Origin: Taudactylus pleione
Taxonomy: Eukaryota > Chordata > Amphibia > Anura > Myobatrachidae
Reading direction: 5' to 3'
Assembly: GCA_031769625.1 (NCBI GenBank)
Contig: JAUIMM010000686.1
Coordinates: forward strand, 558,001-622,000
Length of the DNA stretch: 64,000 nucleotides
In this document: one piece after another, positions 31,965-44,800 of the stretch
Position numbering within the stretch: position 1 is the first letter of the stretch
Layout: every line of letters starts with the position of its first letter
Position numbers and translations under genes: made by a program
Notes under the pieces: generated by a model
Told to the model about the DNA's origin: nothing
Database searches by the model: none
The model's input: the letters and a program-made list of their open reading frames with translations, nothing else

Positions 31965-32935
31965 AATAGGGCAGAATTCCATTCTTTTGTGAGTGACCGC
32001 GGCCAAAAAATCTTAATACAGTAAAGACGTGGACTTGAAGGGAGTCAGTCTTACGGTATGCCCTCAAAATATTTTCCTTTTCACGAAAATCCCAAAATCT
32101 GGCTATCACCTGTCTAGGGACATTGGACCTCATTCAGAGTCGGTCGTAAGCGGCTGCTCGGTCATATGCATCCAATGTTTCCAAACCACGCATGCGTACG
32201 GTTAGTTGTGCGCATGTGCATACGAGACCTTGTGATCCAAAATGCTGACGATCGTACGGCTTATGAGCAGGAAGTGGCTTCCAAGTTGATTGACATGAAA
32301 GGCCGTTTGTGGGTGTTGACGGGGGTGGTGGTCTAAAAACACAGGCGTTCCTCACCATTTTCAGGGCGTTTTAGGGGCGTACATAAATTTCCTGCTACAA
32401 CCAACATAGAAGGCCGGAATTGTTCACGTATGGGCGTCACTTTGGTTGCGTCCGACCGGCCGTGCGATTGCTTCCTTTTTCAGTTTTGCGGTCGTTAGGC
32501 GTACGACCAAGCAGCCACTTACGACCAACTCTGAATGAGGTCCATTGTTTTTTGAGTTACGTTCTAGGCCAATATGGTGGAAACGTTCAATAGCTACAGT
32601 ACCTGTGCTCGTGGGAACCTGAAGCACACTAACAAGATCAACGCTAAGGAGATCATTTAGGTCAGAGCATTTAATGGACTCGGGAATTCCTCAAAATCTT
32701 AAGTTCTTGCATCTATTACGGTTTTCCTGGTCATCTAGTTTATCGGTTAATTCCTCAACTGCCTTACATTTTAAGTTGGATGGTGTCAGGTTTTTTTATC
32801 CATGGACGTCTGGATATTATCCAGTTTTTTGTCCATCTGACGGAAGATTGGTGAGTCCTCTTGAGATATGTCCGAATTGGGAGAAGAGGGGTTAACCTGT
32901 GACAAGGAAGATTGGGAATCATTTGATGGTTCCAT
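31965..32935 (-). pseudogene. L1-like LINE ORF1 fragment, split by a MITE
   Basis: On the minus strand an ATG at 32935 opens MEPSNDSQSSLSQVN. After a frame change and an in-frame TGA the sequence continues with ELTDKLDDQENRNRCKNLRF and GIPESIKCSDLNDLL, then LQVPTSTGTVAIERFHHIG. These are typical of the coiled-coil end and RRM domain of L1/Tx1-type ORF1 proteins, which bind LINE RNA. The frame is interrupted by the MITE at 32125-32543 and resumes exactly with NVPRQVIARFWDFREKENIL. Reverse transcriptase (ORF2) is not seen. Degraded. Confidence 0.85.
32125..32543. mobile_element. PIF/Harbinger-like MITE, 419 bp, inside LINE ORF1
   Basis: Ends GGACCTCATTCAGAGT and CTCTGAATGAGGTCC, flanked by ATT at 32122-32124 and 32544-32546. 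Removing it with one ATT restores continuity of the L1-like ORF1 frame, which confirms the limits. Confidence 0.9.
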
Positions 32936-33304
32936 GGTGTGAACGGGGGGGTGGCGGGGTATATTGGAGAGATTTATTTCCACCCTTGTTGGGTTTGACC
33001 ATTCTCTAGGGCATTGGTATAACCTGTTTTATATTTTTTTCTATGCCATGCAGGAGGAAATGAACAGAAAAATAATTGTACCTAGGCAAGCGAGAAATCA
33101 AAAGCCCCTCCTATGTAGAATGGTTACATTAAGTCAAGACATTTGAGTTAAATATTTACATAGTTGTCACATTGCGTAAATGTAAAGATAAATACCACAG
33201 AGTATCTTGGTGTGAAATAAAATACAATAGTTTTATCTGTGTCTAAATCAAAAGTCCAAGATGTAAAATGGATTATATTCACATTCAAATCTGATATGGT
33301 GTGG
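32936..33304. other. Possible LINE 5' flank, no gene seen
   Basis: Lies upstream of the ORF1 start on the minus strand and may be LINE 5' leader. Nothing else recognised. Confidence 0.35.
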
Positions 33305-33312
33305 GATACCAT

Positions 33313-34212
33313 CAGGGCCGCCATCAGAAATTTTGGGGCCTGGACGGACCAAATAGGCAGGGCCCCCCAGCCCCCATTATACAGAGCCTCACAGCAACAA
33401 CCCCCTCCCTTTATACAGAGCCTCACTGCAACAACCCCCCCCATTATATAGAGCCTCACAGCAACAATCCCCCCCATTATACAGAGCCTCACAACAACAA
33501 CCCACCCATTATACAGAGCCTCACAGCAACAACCCCCCATTATACAGAGCCTCACAGCAACAACCCCCCCATTATACAGAGCCTCTCAACAAACACCCCC
33601 CCCAAATGAGGGGCCCGCCCACCCACTACTCCCCCCCCCTGCCAAATTTATACTCACTGACAGACTCGGCCCCGGGGTTCCGCTACTACCAGCGGGCGGC
33701 CGCCCATGCACACAACTATATCCCCTCCTTATCTAACCGCTCCCCAGCCGCCTATTACCACTGCTATGTCCTCTAACTATCTCCAATCGCCCGCCGCTGC
33801 TGCCGTGTATATGGCTGGCTGTGGGAGGCAGGCAGAGAGGATGCTCCCGGCTGCTCTGTGCTGCTAGCCTATAACACAATCGAGCAGCCGGGAGAATCCT
33901 CTCTGCCTGCCTCCCACAGCCAGCCATATATACGGCAGCAGCAGCAGGTGATTGGAGATAGAGGACATAGCAGTGGTAACAGGCAGCTGGGGAGCCGAGC
34001 CTGTCAGTGAAAGGTAAGATAAGGAGGCAATATAAATGTGTGCACGGGTGGCAGCGGCTGCCCACTGGTAGTAGCGGACCCCCGGGGCTGAGCCTGTCAG
34101 TAAGTTTGGCAGACTTACTTTAGTAAGTTGTTGACAGGCATAGCAGGCGGGCCCCCAGAGTGTCCAGGCCCGGGACTCCAGGCCCGGCAGTCCCCCCCTG
34201 ATGGCAGCCCTG
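33313..34212. mobile_element. Non-autonomous hAT-type element, 900 bp
   Basis: Ends CAGGGCCGCCATCAG and CTGATGGCAGCCCTG; flanks GATACCAT (33305-33312) and GATACCAG (34213-34220) differ at one base. It contains a 33-bp tandem array (33367-33600, CATTATACAGAGCCTCAC) and a pair of long inverted arms (about 33776-33850 and 33890-33964, sharing TGGCTGGCTGTGGGAGGCAG and its complement). Confidence 0.85.
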
Positions 34213-34435
34213 GATACCAGTGTAGTCTATCTTCCCCTCTCCCCCCTCCCCTCCCCCCTCCAATCCACAAGTAGTGGTGATATAATGGGCCACCATCAAG
34301 TGGCAATAGCAAGGGAATAAAACAGCAGTGTTGTGTAATTGTAAATGCACAATGCAATATGGAGCAGAAGATAATTTTCACAATAATCTGACAGGCAAGT
34401 CCTATAATATTTTGTCAGTATTCAGTATGTCTTAA

Positions 34436-34770
34436 GGTGCCCATCCACTAGCCGATTACACTGTACGATTGCACGATTACAACATTGTAATCGTGCAATC
34501 GCTCAGTAAGCGGCCACAAATCGTGCATCCAAATGTCAGAAATGACCAGCGATGCGCGATCCCACTGGTCATTTCTGACATCAATCATCGGCCGAACATG
34601 CAGGCCAATCTGCCAATAACAACAGATTGGCCATGTTCGGGGATGATTGATGTACCTACACTGGGCGATCAATCGTTCAGTGTAGGCACTGCACCACCTA
34701 GGGGAACGACGGTACGATTCCGATGTCGTAATCGTACCGTCTTTCCCTGATCTGCTAGTGGATGGGCACC
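34436..34770. mobile_element. PIF/Harbinger-like MITE, 335 bp
   Basis: Ends GGTGCCCATCCACTAG and CTAGTGGATGGGCACC, flanked by TAA on both sides (34433-34435, 34771-34773). The interior is partly palindromic (ACGATTGCACGATTAC). Related copies at 48373-48713 and, more distantly, 38715-39042. Confidence 0.88.
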
Positions 34771-34773
34771 TAA

Positions 34774-35310
34774 AGATATAGATATTGCAAGTAGAACAAA
34801 AAAGTATACATAGTTTCATTAGTATACACAGAAGCCACCAGGTGGTGCTATTGTGCAGATTTACCAGGTTTAGATAGTATATTATGAATATTGGTACAAA
34901 ATGGTATGAAGATATTCTACAGATCAGTATAAATCCTCATTAAGGCAAACAATTCAGATAAAATATTTGCATGAGTATTATAATAATATATGTGGGGATG
35001 AAAGATGGATAGGTAGGAAAATGGGATAGGTTGGGATCGGTTGCACAGACCACCAATACACGGGATTAGGAGGGGAAGATTTTTAATATAGGTGTGAAAT
35101 ATACCAGGTTGCAAGGATATGAGGCCCGCTGTTACTGAAGAGCACAATGTTGATATTAGGGGTTCCTAAGCGCTGATCTTCCTCTGCACAATTCTGTGTC
35201 TTCTGCCACTGTTAAAACTGTTTTAGCCGGGGATATGTAGAGATGTAGTAAAGGGGAGACGGAGGTAAGGATAAAACGCGGCCACCACGATGCTCCGCCT
35301 CCCGCACGAC
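34774..35310. other. 3' flank of the membrane-protein gene, no gene seen
   Basis: Low-copy sequence downstream of the minus-strand gene. Its poly(A) site may lie here or in the MITE at 35311-35745, but I could not choose a signal. Confidence 0.35.
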
Positions 35311-35745
35311 GGGGGTATGTTTACTGAAGGATGATTTTAATTGATTTTAATATATTTCTAATCGATCTAAATAGATCAGCAATGATGTTGTGATTCTGGG
35401 GCTAAATCACGCGTTTACTAACAGACAAAGGAGTAAATGTAATAGCCTGCAGACTGCATGCATCTGCAAGTTCTGTGCCAAACTGTCCGATGTTTTAAAG
35501 TAGCAGTCATTTAAAAGGCAAAATCAACTTGGTTTTGCCTTTTAAATGACTGCTACTTTAAAACATCGGGCAGACGTGCATGGAAATTGCCCATGCCTGC
35601 AGTCCGCAGTCTATTACATTTACCCCAAAGTCTGGTAGTAAATGTGTGATATGGCCCCAGAAACACAACATCTTTGTTGATCAATTTAGATCGATTTGAA
35701 ATCTTTTAAAATCAATTAAAATCAACCTTTAGTAAATATACCCCC
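35311..35745. mobile_element. Palindromic MITE, 435 bp, next to the gene's last exon
   Basis: Ends GGGGGTATGTTTACT and AGTAAATATACCCCC with nested inverted arms. The innermost arms pair GATGTTTTAAAGTAGCAGTC with its complement around CTTGG. It begins only 18 bp past the stop codon of the minus-strand gene, so it probably forms part of the 3' UTR. Confidence 0.85.
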
Positions 35746-35763
35746 GAAGCCTGTGACACTCTA

Positions 35764-35807
35764 TCAGGTGGATTTCATTACTTGGCCTCCGGCTTCAACA
35801 TCTGTAT
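35764..35807 (-). CDS. Exon 7: C-terminus and stop, 44 nt
   Basis: Strong acceptor (CCCCTGTTTCTCCAG). Encodes TDVEAGGQVMKST and a TGA stop in the frame delivered by exon 6; the other frames stop within a few codons or do not match the incoming phase. Confidence 0.85.
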
Positions 35808-38800
35808 CTGGAGAAACAGGGGAAAAAAAACAAATAAGCCAATTACATTATTTTACCTATGTATACAATTGTATAATATATTTAAATAATTGTAGGTTTG
35901 CTTACCCATTGTTGCTTGATCCAATTTGTACTTTGACAATCTGTTAATATATGACATATAAATAAATAAATAATTCTTAGGTTTTAAACATATATAAAAT
36001 AGATAATAAAAATAATTCAATACATACAGTTGGTGCCTGTAAAATGTGAGGAGTATCAGGGCCAGTCCTGTGCATACAATGCCAGTAATTATTATCACAG
36101 CACATAAAATAACTAGATTCCTGATGTTCTCTGCCCTCACTTGCCAAAAGTAGAATTCCAGGTCGCCTAAAAAATAATTTTGTGTGTGTGTGTAAATATT
36201 ACACTATATAAAAGCAAACAAATGACTCTAAACACTATTAGGAGTAAATTTACTAAGGTTCAATGACATCAAATGCATTAAAATCAGCCATTAAAAGCAT
36301 ATTCGGAATTTACTAAGGGTTAAACTCTTCTGACTTTGCTATATTCGAAAAGGAACAATTATTCGAGAACACCTGAAACTCGGACGTTAACACATTTTTG
36401 GACACATAGACCATTGGCCCAACTCGGTAGCACTTTGCCATAGACATCAAATTTTCTAAGGATTCATGTTATAATGGCCGAAATATAGTGCAAATTTGCC
36501 GCAAAAAACACAAAAAAGAACCGAAATAGAAATCTCAAATAGAACACCTTTTTCAATTCGAGTTTCATTTGTCAATATATATAACCATCACTGACAACTC
36601 TGCTCGCACAGATCAGGGAGATCCGTGATACATGCATCTGTGTGTAAATAAATAAACAGGTGCACAGATGGATCAGTGAGATCCATCTGTGCTTCTGTGT
36701 TTTAAAAGATGTAAAATAGTGTAAAAGTTTTTTATAAAATGGCTTGCACCCCCCTATCAAAAGAACAACTAGCACCAGGCTTTGGAGACCCAGTACTGGT
36801 TGTGCTACATAGTTTGTCCCCTGTATTTTGGCAACCGGGGCTGGCTCTGAATAGCCTGGTGCTGGTTGTGGTTAATAGATGGTCCCCCTACGTCATTTGT
36901 CCCCTGTATTTAGCACAAGCAGTACTGGGTCTCCAAAGACCGGTGCTGGTTGTTCTTTTGGGGACTGGGCCACGCCGTTTTTTGTGTTTACACTGGTATT
37001 CCTTTTTTAAAACAAAAGCACAGACAGATCTCACTGATCTGTCCGTGTATCTGTGTTTATTTTGCTACACACAGGTGCATGTATCACGGATCTCTCTGAT
37101 CCGTCCATGCATCTGTTCGTTCGAGTTAGTCAAAACTGAATACTAGATAGATACAAATGAAAAATATGAATGATTACACAATCGAGCAACACAAATGACA
37201 GCAAATCAGCAGCTTAGTAAATTCAGTAACCAGTTAGAAAAATTAAACACATGAATACGGAGAGAAATCGGGAGCTTAATAAATTTACCCCTTATTGTGA
37301 AGTAACAAGATGCAAGCCAGGCAATTTAATTTTAAAAGAACACTATTGATATTTGTGCTATTTTTTATGTCTTAAAAATGATCTGTTCTTTATAAATTTA
37401 TTGTATGAGAATTTCACTCAATACTTTTCTGTTTTTAGATCAGGCTTGTCTACCCTCCCGAATATCGGGTGCCGCTACCAACCCCCTGGAAAAGCAGGCA
37501 AGCCTCCCGCCCAATATTTTCAGCATTGTGAAGAGGGGGCGGAGCCATGATGGCGTGTTTGCGCCACGCCCCCGCTGTGTGCAGACATTCAGCTCCATCC
37601 TGGAAGGAGGGAGCTGAATGTCGGCAAGTATGTTTTAAATGCTTATTATGTAAATAACTCCCACACCCGACACATGCCATGCTTGTCTAACCCAGGGGCA
37701 GATCTAGACTGTTCTTTTAGGAGGGGCGATAAATAATTAATCTGACTCCTCCTATTTTCTGTCCTGACAACTCCTCTTTCTGGTGTCAACCCCTTCCTTT
37801 ACTTCTTTTTTTTTTTGGTGGTCACTTGGATTATTCTGGCATAAGTGAATGGCATCAGATAGAGGCAGGGTCACATGACATCATGTGTGGGTATAATGTA
37901 CCTCTGCACAGTGGCGTAACTACTGCCCCCGTAGCCTCCGCGGTGGCTTGGAGGCGCTGGGTAGCTTGGGGGTGACAGGGGCAGTAGTTACGCCACTCAG
38001 TGGCGGAACTCCTTTAACTACGGAGGGTGCAGGGGGTGCGGTCTCAGGGCTTGATTCAGAGCTGGACGCTCTGACAGAGCGCTCGCTATGAATCAGGGCC
38101 GGCCTTGTTTTTTTAGAGCGGCCTCCTGGCCGCTCGCATAGCTGTGGGTGACCACCCACAGCTATAGCGAACAGCCAGGAAGATGGTCGCGATGGTCAAG
38201 ACCATTGTGACCATCGGGCTTGCGACGAGACCCTTGTGGTAGGGTCTCATTGCCGCAATCCCTAGAGTGCTTTCGGCTCTATAGGAGCCGAAAGCACTCC
38301 CACTGACATCACTTGTGATGTCAGTGGGGCCGGCCCCAGATGGTAGGCGTTCCCATGGGAATGCCTCCGTCTGGGCAGCCACACCCCTGGCCCACCCACC
38401 AAAGGGGCCGTGCTGTCACTCAACATCGACAGCACGCCCCCTTTGGTACGAGACCCGGAGCGACGGTTTGCCTGTTGCTATCGGGGTCTCGCGCATGCGC
38501 ATGACGGAGCTGGCTCCGTCGTGCGAATGCGCACTGGGCCACCATCGACCCGTTTGCGAGCGCATAGCACTCGTGAGCGGGTCTGAATCAGGCCCTCAGT
38601 GATCAGACCCATTTCCATAATGTGCTGGGTTACTGGGTCTGACATTCTGGATCTTCTGATTTGTAATTCTCAGTATATGTTGTTATGTATCAATAAAATC
38701 AGACCTTCTCTAATGAGGGGTATCCACTAAGCGATATACAAATGACAGCACGATTGCGACATTGCAATCGTGCTGTCGCTTGTATAGCTAGTGATGTGCC

Positions 38801-41800
38801 TAGACTGAACGTTCACTCGTTCAGTCCCAGCACATCCCTCATCCCCGCACATGCAGAACCTGATGAGATCGTCAGGTTGACCTGCATGTATGGGCGATGT
38901 CGGATGTGACCCGGGGGCACGCGCATCGCGGGTCGCTTCAGTCCAAAACATCCCCGATGCATGCACGATTTGCAAGCGATTGCACGATAACAACATCATT
39001 ATCGTGCAATTGCTTGCTTAAATCACTTAGTGGGTACCCCCCATTACACAGACACCCAAGAGCCACAAACCAAAAAATTGAGCTGTGTAGATGGGCAAAT
39101 ATTCTGCTGCTAATATCTGTGTGATTGTGATCTATTAAGTAGGAATTTAAAGTTTATCTTAACGTGGTTTGAAACATAGGAAAGACAGAACCTGCCCTCT
39201 GATCACTGCAGCTAAGTATTTCAGTCTACTGTATCTACTGCACTCAATAGTAATATGTTACTCAGATTGAAAGCTCTTTTTGTCCTAGTAGGTAGTAATA
39301 ATTAATTGTGTACAGCTGCACACCTGAGTGGAGTATAATAACTTGTGTCTGTTAGTGTTTTGTAAATAAATTCTATTTAACAGAATGAATGGCACATAGA
39401 GTATAACAAAATTATACATACAGTATAGAATGTAAAACTAAAAAAGTGAGAACCATAAAACCTGGACAGGGGTGGATTGGGTCACTGGGAAAGCGGGGTA
39501 CTTACCGCTGGGCTGGACCTACTCTGTTATTAGCAGCTGTGGCCCTCTATCACACAGTGACAGTGCCGCGCTTAGGGCACTGATCGTGGAGGCAGAGATG
39601 TGCCTGTGTGGCCGCATGTGTGTGTTGCAGTGGAGGCTAGGACCAGTGATCTCTGCTAATTGGCCTGTAGCCTGTGGTACATCCTGTAATGTCACAGCCG
39701 CACGGTCCTCACTGTGGCAACTTCTCATGCTCATACTGTAGGTCTATTTACTAAGCCTTGGATGGAGTTAAAATGAATGGGGATAAAGTCCAAGCTAATC
39801 AGCTCCTAATTGCCATGTAACTAAAATTGACAGTTAGGAGCTGATTGGCTGGGACTTTATCTCAGTTCACTTTATCTCCATTCAAGGCTTAGTAAACAGA
39901 CCCCTCAGTGCTCCAAGCCACTCAGAAGGAGACATCAGGAGGCCGCAGCAGTACACCAGAGACCCTGTGCTGAGCAGCCAGCCAGAGTGTGGAGTTACAA
40001 GAGCTGGAACTTCCCCAGCCACACAGGATAAAGGTAAGAGCTGGAGGGGTGCAGAGCAGTATGAAGAGTGGGGGCTGATGACACTGCTAAGGGGGAAGCA
40101 CAAACATGGAGATGGGAGCTCTAGGGCCTTATGATACTGCTTTGGGGGGACAGAGATATGTGGAGTCCGTGTTACATGTGAGGAGCAGTGGCATAACTAG
40201 GGTTTTTGGAGCCCAGGGCAAGTTAAAAAACAGAGGTCCCCACTTACCAAGTATGTGCGTGCGACGTAGGCACGTGCCAAAAACGTGGCCGTGGTCACAT
40301 GCCACAAGGAGCGTGACCACTGGGAAATGGGAGGGTGTCAACATGACACACCAGCATTTCTCAGCACTCTGTGAATATTCCTTTCCATTCCATATGCACC
40401 TTAGTGCCCCCTGTAGTAGTGCCCCATATACAGTGCCCCCTGTAGTAGTGCCCCATATACAGTGCCCCCTGTAGTAGTGCCCCATATACAGTGCCCCCTG
40501 TAGTAGTGCCCCTTATACAGTGCCCCCAGTAATGCACCCTTATACAGTGCTCCCAGTAATGCCCCTTATAAAGTACCGCTAGTAGTGGTCTCCCTATGCA
40601 GTGTCTCCAGTAGTGCCCCATATACAGTGCCCCTAGTAGTGGTCCCCCCTATGCAGTGCCCCTTATACAGTGCCCGCAGTAGTGATCGACCCTATGCAGA
40701 GCTCCAAGTAGTGTCCCTTATACAGTGCCCCCAGCAGTAGTCTCCCCTAAGCAGTGCCCCAGTAGTGGTCCCCGCTTTGCAGTGCCCCTAGCTGTAGTCT
40801 CCCCTATGCAGTGCCCACAGTAGTGGTCCCCCCTTTGCAGTGCCCATAGTAGCGACCCTTATATAGTGCCCCAGCAGTAGTCCCCCCTATGCAGTGCCCA
40901 TAGTAGCGACCCTTATATAGTGCCCCCAGCAGTAGTCCCCCCTCACTTCTTGAACCCTCTGTAACATGTGTACAGCTGATTTGTATAGCAGCCTCTGTCT
41001 GGACTGAGGACCTGATTCACTAAAGAACGCAGTTGCAAATAAGCACGCAATCGGTCTATTATTGTGTTCTGCGCATGCGTATATATCGCAGTACATGTGT
41101 GCGATCTAGCAAGTGGTATCAGAATTGTGATTGAAGAGGCTACGCAGACCCAAAGCAGAGTGATTGACAGGAAGTGCCATTTGGGGGTGGTGTTGGGTGG
41201 GGCGGTCAGGTGCACGCAGGCGCGCCAGTGCATTACAATGCCATTGTAGGGGCGTGAATCAATTAATCACTGTATGGCCATAAGCAGCCATAGCACTGAT
41301 AGCGAGCATAGATGTTAGCAAGTTCTGAGTAAGGTCAGGGTTTGTTGCAAGTTTGCTTATGGGTTTGATGTTACCGATTGTTTCGCTATGTTACCCTAGT
41401 ATACAGATGTGAGTAAGTGGAAGTGGGCATCTTAATGTCAGGATGCGATCGCAATGTGAATGCAAACATTTACATAGCACCGCTGATATTAGCTACTGCG
41501 GTGAGTGCATTTAAGCAGAATTGCGTTCTGTAGTGAATCAGGCCCTGAGTCCACTTGGACAGTTGTTACTGGGGAACTTGGTATCTATAACTGTCAGTAA
41601 TTCCTGTTACATTTCATACTACCATTAGGCCATTCATTCCAGTAGCTTCACCCTTATTTCCCCTCTGTATTACTGCTGCTATTACAGCTCTGCAGTCTGC
41701 AAGAATGAATGGTCCCATTTCAGCAATGGGCAGAAGAAAGTATAAGAGAACTGATAAGTAATTCCTCCAGCTGTAATGTACAGTATGATGTGTGCTATAG

Positions 41801-44800
41801 TCAGCAGTGTGAGGGAGAGTAATCACTTACTTTCATTTAATCGTTTTTCTACCCGTTTTACATCTGGCGCAGGTGGTAACTCTGAAAACAACACAAATTG
41901 TTATACAGTGTATTGTAAAGGGAACACTACCAATATAAGATTAAACTGCCTTTCTGCTAAGCACAAGAAACTCCCTCATAGCTAATGTCTTTTATTCTTC
42001 TTTTTAGTTGCCTAAGACTGAAATAACATATGCAAGATATCTAAAAGTATAGAGGCAAAATGTATACCCTGCCCCCTTTTATCTTTTATTTCTTTATCCT
42101 AAATCAATAATTATAGTCTTATATTGAATAATATTGGGTGCCCAATAGGGAGCTGTGTCAGATGCAAATTATCTGCTTCTAATATAAGTGTGATGGTGTT
42201 TTATTACATAGGAATCTAAAGTTTATATTAAAATGGTTGGGAACAAATATTTCCCTTGTTTCTCCTCCTGTATTATGCTAAGTGTCAGTACTGGGTCGGA
42301 ATGAAACCACCAAAGTAACCACAGTTTCCAGAATGTAATACGCTATGTTGTGAGACACTATAGTCCCAATACTCTACATGGTACAAAGTTTCTATACATG
42401 CCCCCTATGATCTGTATCCACTTGGACAGTTGTTACTGGGAAATTTGGTATCTATAACTGTCAGTAATTACTGTATAAGACAACTGATAAGCAATTCCTC
42501 CAGCTGTAATGTACAGTATGATGTTAGCTATAGTCAGCAGTATGAGGGAGTGTAATCACTTACTTTCTTCTGATGGTTCTTCTCCCCCTTCTGGCGTAGA
42601 TGGTAACTCTGAAAACAACAAGAATTGTTATACAGTGTACATTCACTAACACTAATTTAAAGAACAATTAATGTTTAAGCTGTGCTTATGTTATTCACTA
42701 ACACTGGCCTACACCATACTTGCCTACCCTCCCGATTTGGCTGGGAGCCTCACAAATATCTGGTGCTGCTCCCAGCCCCCTGGACATACAGGCAAGCCTC
42801 CAAGGAGCCGCCGCCCCCTTCGGCACTCCCTCCACTGCGGTTATAAGAGAATCCCCAGCAGCAGGGGGAGCGGTAACGCGATTCTCGCTGAATTGCATCA
42901 TTTTAGCCCCGCCCCCTGCTTTACAATGCTGGTGATATCAATGGGGCCAAAATGATGCGATTGCGTGCCCCCGCTCCACCCATACATGCCGTACACACTG
43001 TACACGCCCGCCTGATTTGCCGATCTGGCTTCCCCCTCCTGGGAGGGGCAAACAGAAAGTCGGCAACCCTGGGCTACACATACTACATAATAGATATGAT
43101 CTGATATTTTACCTTCATAAGAAATCTCTGGCTCCTCTGTGGCTTTGTTCATATGGGCCAAGCGATCTACACAACATGTAAGATTTTTTAAATCAATTAA
43201 CAGAAAATCTTTTATGATGGCAAAGTTTATAATGACAATATTAGCATTGAAAATGGGGAAGGAAAACCCTGTACAATGGCTGGCAAGTACCAGGTGACTG
43301 CAAACATGACATGGTAACAATGTTCCTTCCTGTAATCAGTAAATTCCTTTTTAGTTGCACAAGACTGAAATAGCATATTCAAGATATATGGAAATATAAA
43401 GGGGTAACATTTACACCCTGCTCCCTTGGTTTTTTTATTTATTTATTTTAAGTTCAGGAGCCATAAATATCTATTGAGTGCTGTTGGACACCCAAGCAGC
43501 TAATGCCCAGGTTCTTTTGCAAGAATGTCACGTCATTTGATGACTCTTGCTTTATATGGTTTTATGTAATTTGTTGCAGAGAAATATAGTTTTCCATTCC
43601 ATTTACCATGGCTGTGTTCCTGACAGATCAACACAACATATTTTTTCAGACTTTTTTAGGGGATGTGACCACGCCTCTACAATTAGGCCGCTGCCGCGCT
43701 TCCTACAGTCTCCAGGCCCAGCTCTCTATGGCCTTGCAGATCAGGTACCAGCACTAGCTGTGACCAATGAATGTGAAACCTCAGAACACTCATTGGGCCA
43801 TTGGTTTTAATAATTTTTCATCCCATGATTGTTATCAATATTGATATGCTTTCATGACCAACCATGTTTATGATTATATTTTGGCAGAACGGCTGACCTT
43901 ATTAAAGTAAAAGAGCAAATAGAATATATCTATAGTACTATGGATAGCTTACGTTTCCACATGGCGTATGGCGTATTTCTACGGCGAAGATGGCGTATTT
44001 CTACGAAATCACTCTGTGGACTTTCTGCACAATAAAACATACATTGATAAAAGTTTGTGCTGAGGCACTATGCATTGCCTAACTTACATTTGAGAATGTC
44101 ACACATATTTACATAGGGATGGAGTCAGCATCCAGTTGTGCGGGATGCCAACAGCCAAAATCCCGGTGCCGAAATCCCAACAGTGTCAGAATACCGACTG
44201 CCAGCATCCCGAAGGTAGCAAGTATCAGCTATTGGGAGGAGGGTGCGGGGTTAGGGTTAGGAATTAGGGGGGCTTAGGGTTAGGCACTAGGGGGGAGTGT
44301 TAGGTTTAGGGTGCGAGGAGGGGGAGGTTAGGTTTAGGCACTAGGGGGAGAGGTTAGGTTTAGGCACTGGGAAAGGAGTGTTAGGTTTAGGGTGCTGGGA
44401 GGGGGAGGTTAGGGATAGGCACTGGGAATGGAGGGTTAGGGATTAGGGTTAGTTTTACCTTGTTTTCTTATGGATATCGGGATGCCGCTGTCGGTATTCT
44501 GAGCAGCATCATCCCGACCACTGGGATCTCATACCCAACCCATTTACAAATACTGGCTTGTGGGGAAACTCAGTACTAAACATGACATAAGATGAAATAA
44601 TTAATAATGTCATTTTATAAGAATAAGACTCCAGGTGCTCACACACTGGACGATTTTAAATACGATTTGCACGAAAACAACGCGACAGAACAATGCATTG
44701 TTTAAAAACGTGAAAATCGTGCAGCTTCCAGGAAGGATAATGATCCGATGTGAGGTCCTGCAGGTCATTCGTTGTATCTTCATATCTTACCTACAGCAGG

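Larger units (their letters stand above)
41553..42625. repeat. Exon-containing tandem duplication (exons 3 and 4)
   Basis: 41553-41900 and 42410-42625 share CCACTTGGACAGTTGTTACT, TCCAGCTGTAATGTACAGTA and the exon with both splice sites. 41986-42250 is similar to 43330-43500 on the other side of exon 2, so the local module has been copied more than once. Confidence 0.8.

Noticed and set aside
36028..36166. Assignment of the membrane protein to the FXYD family
   Set aside because: EFYFWQV only loosely resembles the F-X-Y-D motif, spacing to the helix is two residues longer and the usual glycines are absent; left as unnamed.
38897..39124. 75-codon frame
   Set aside because: It lies largely inside a palindromic MITE.
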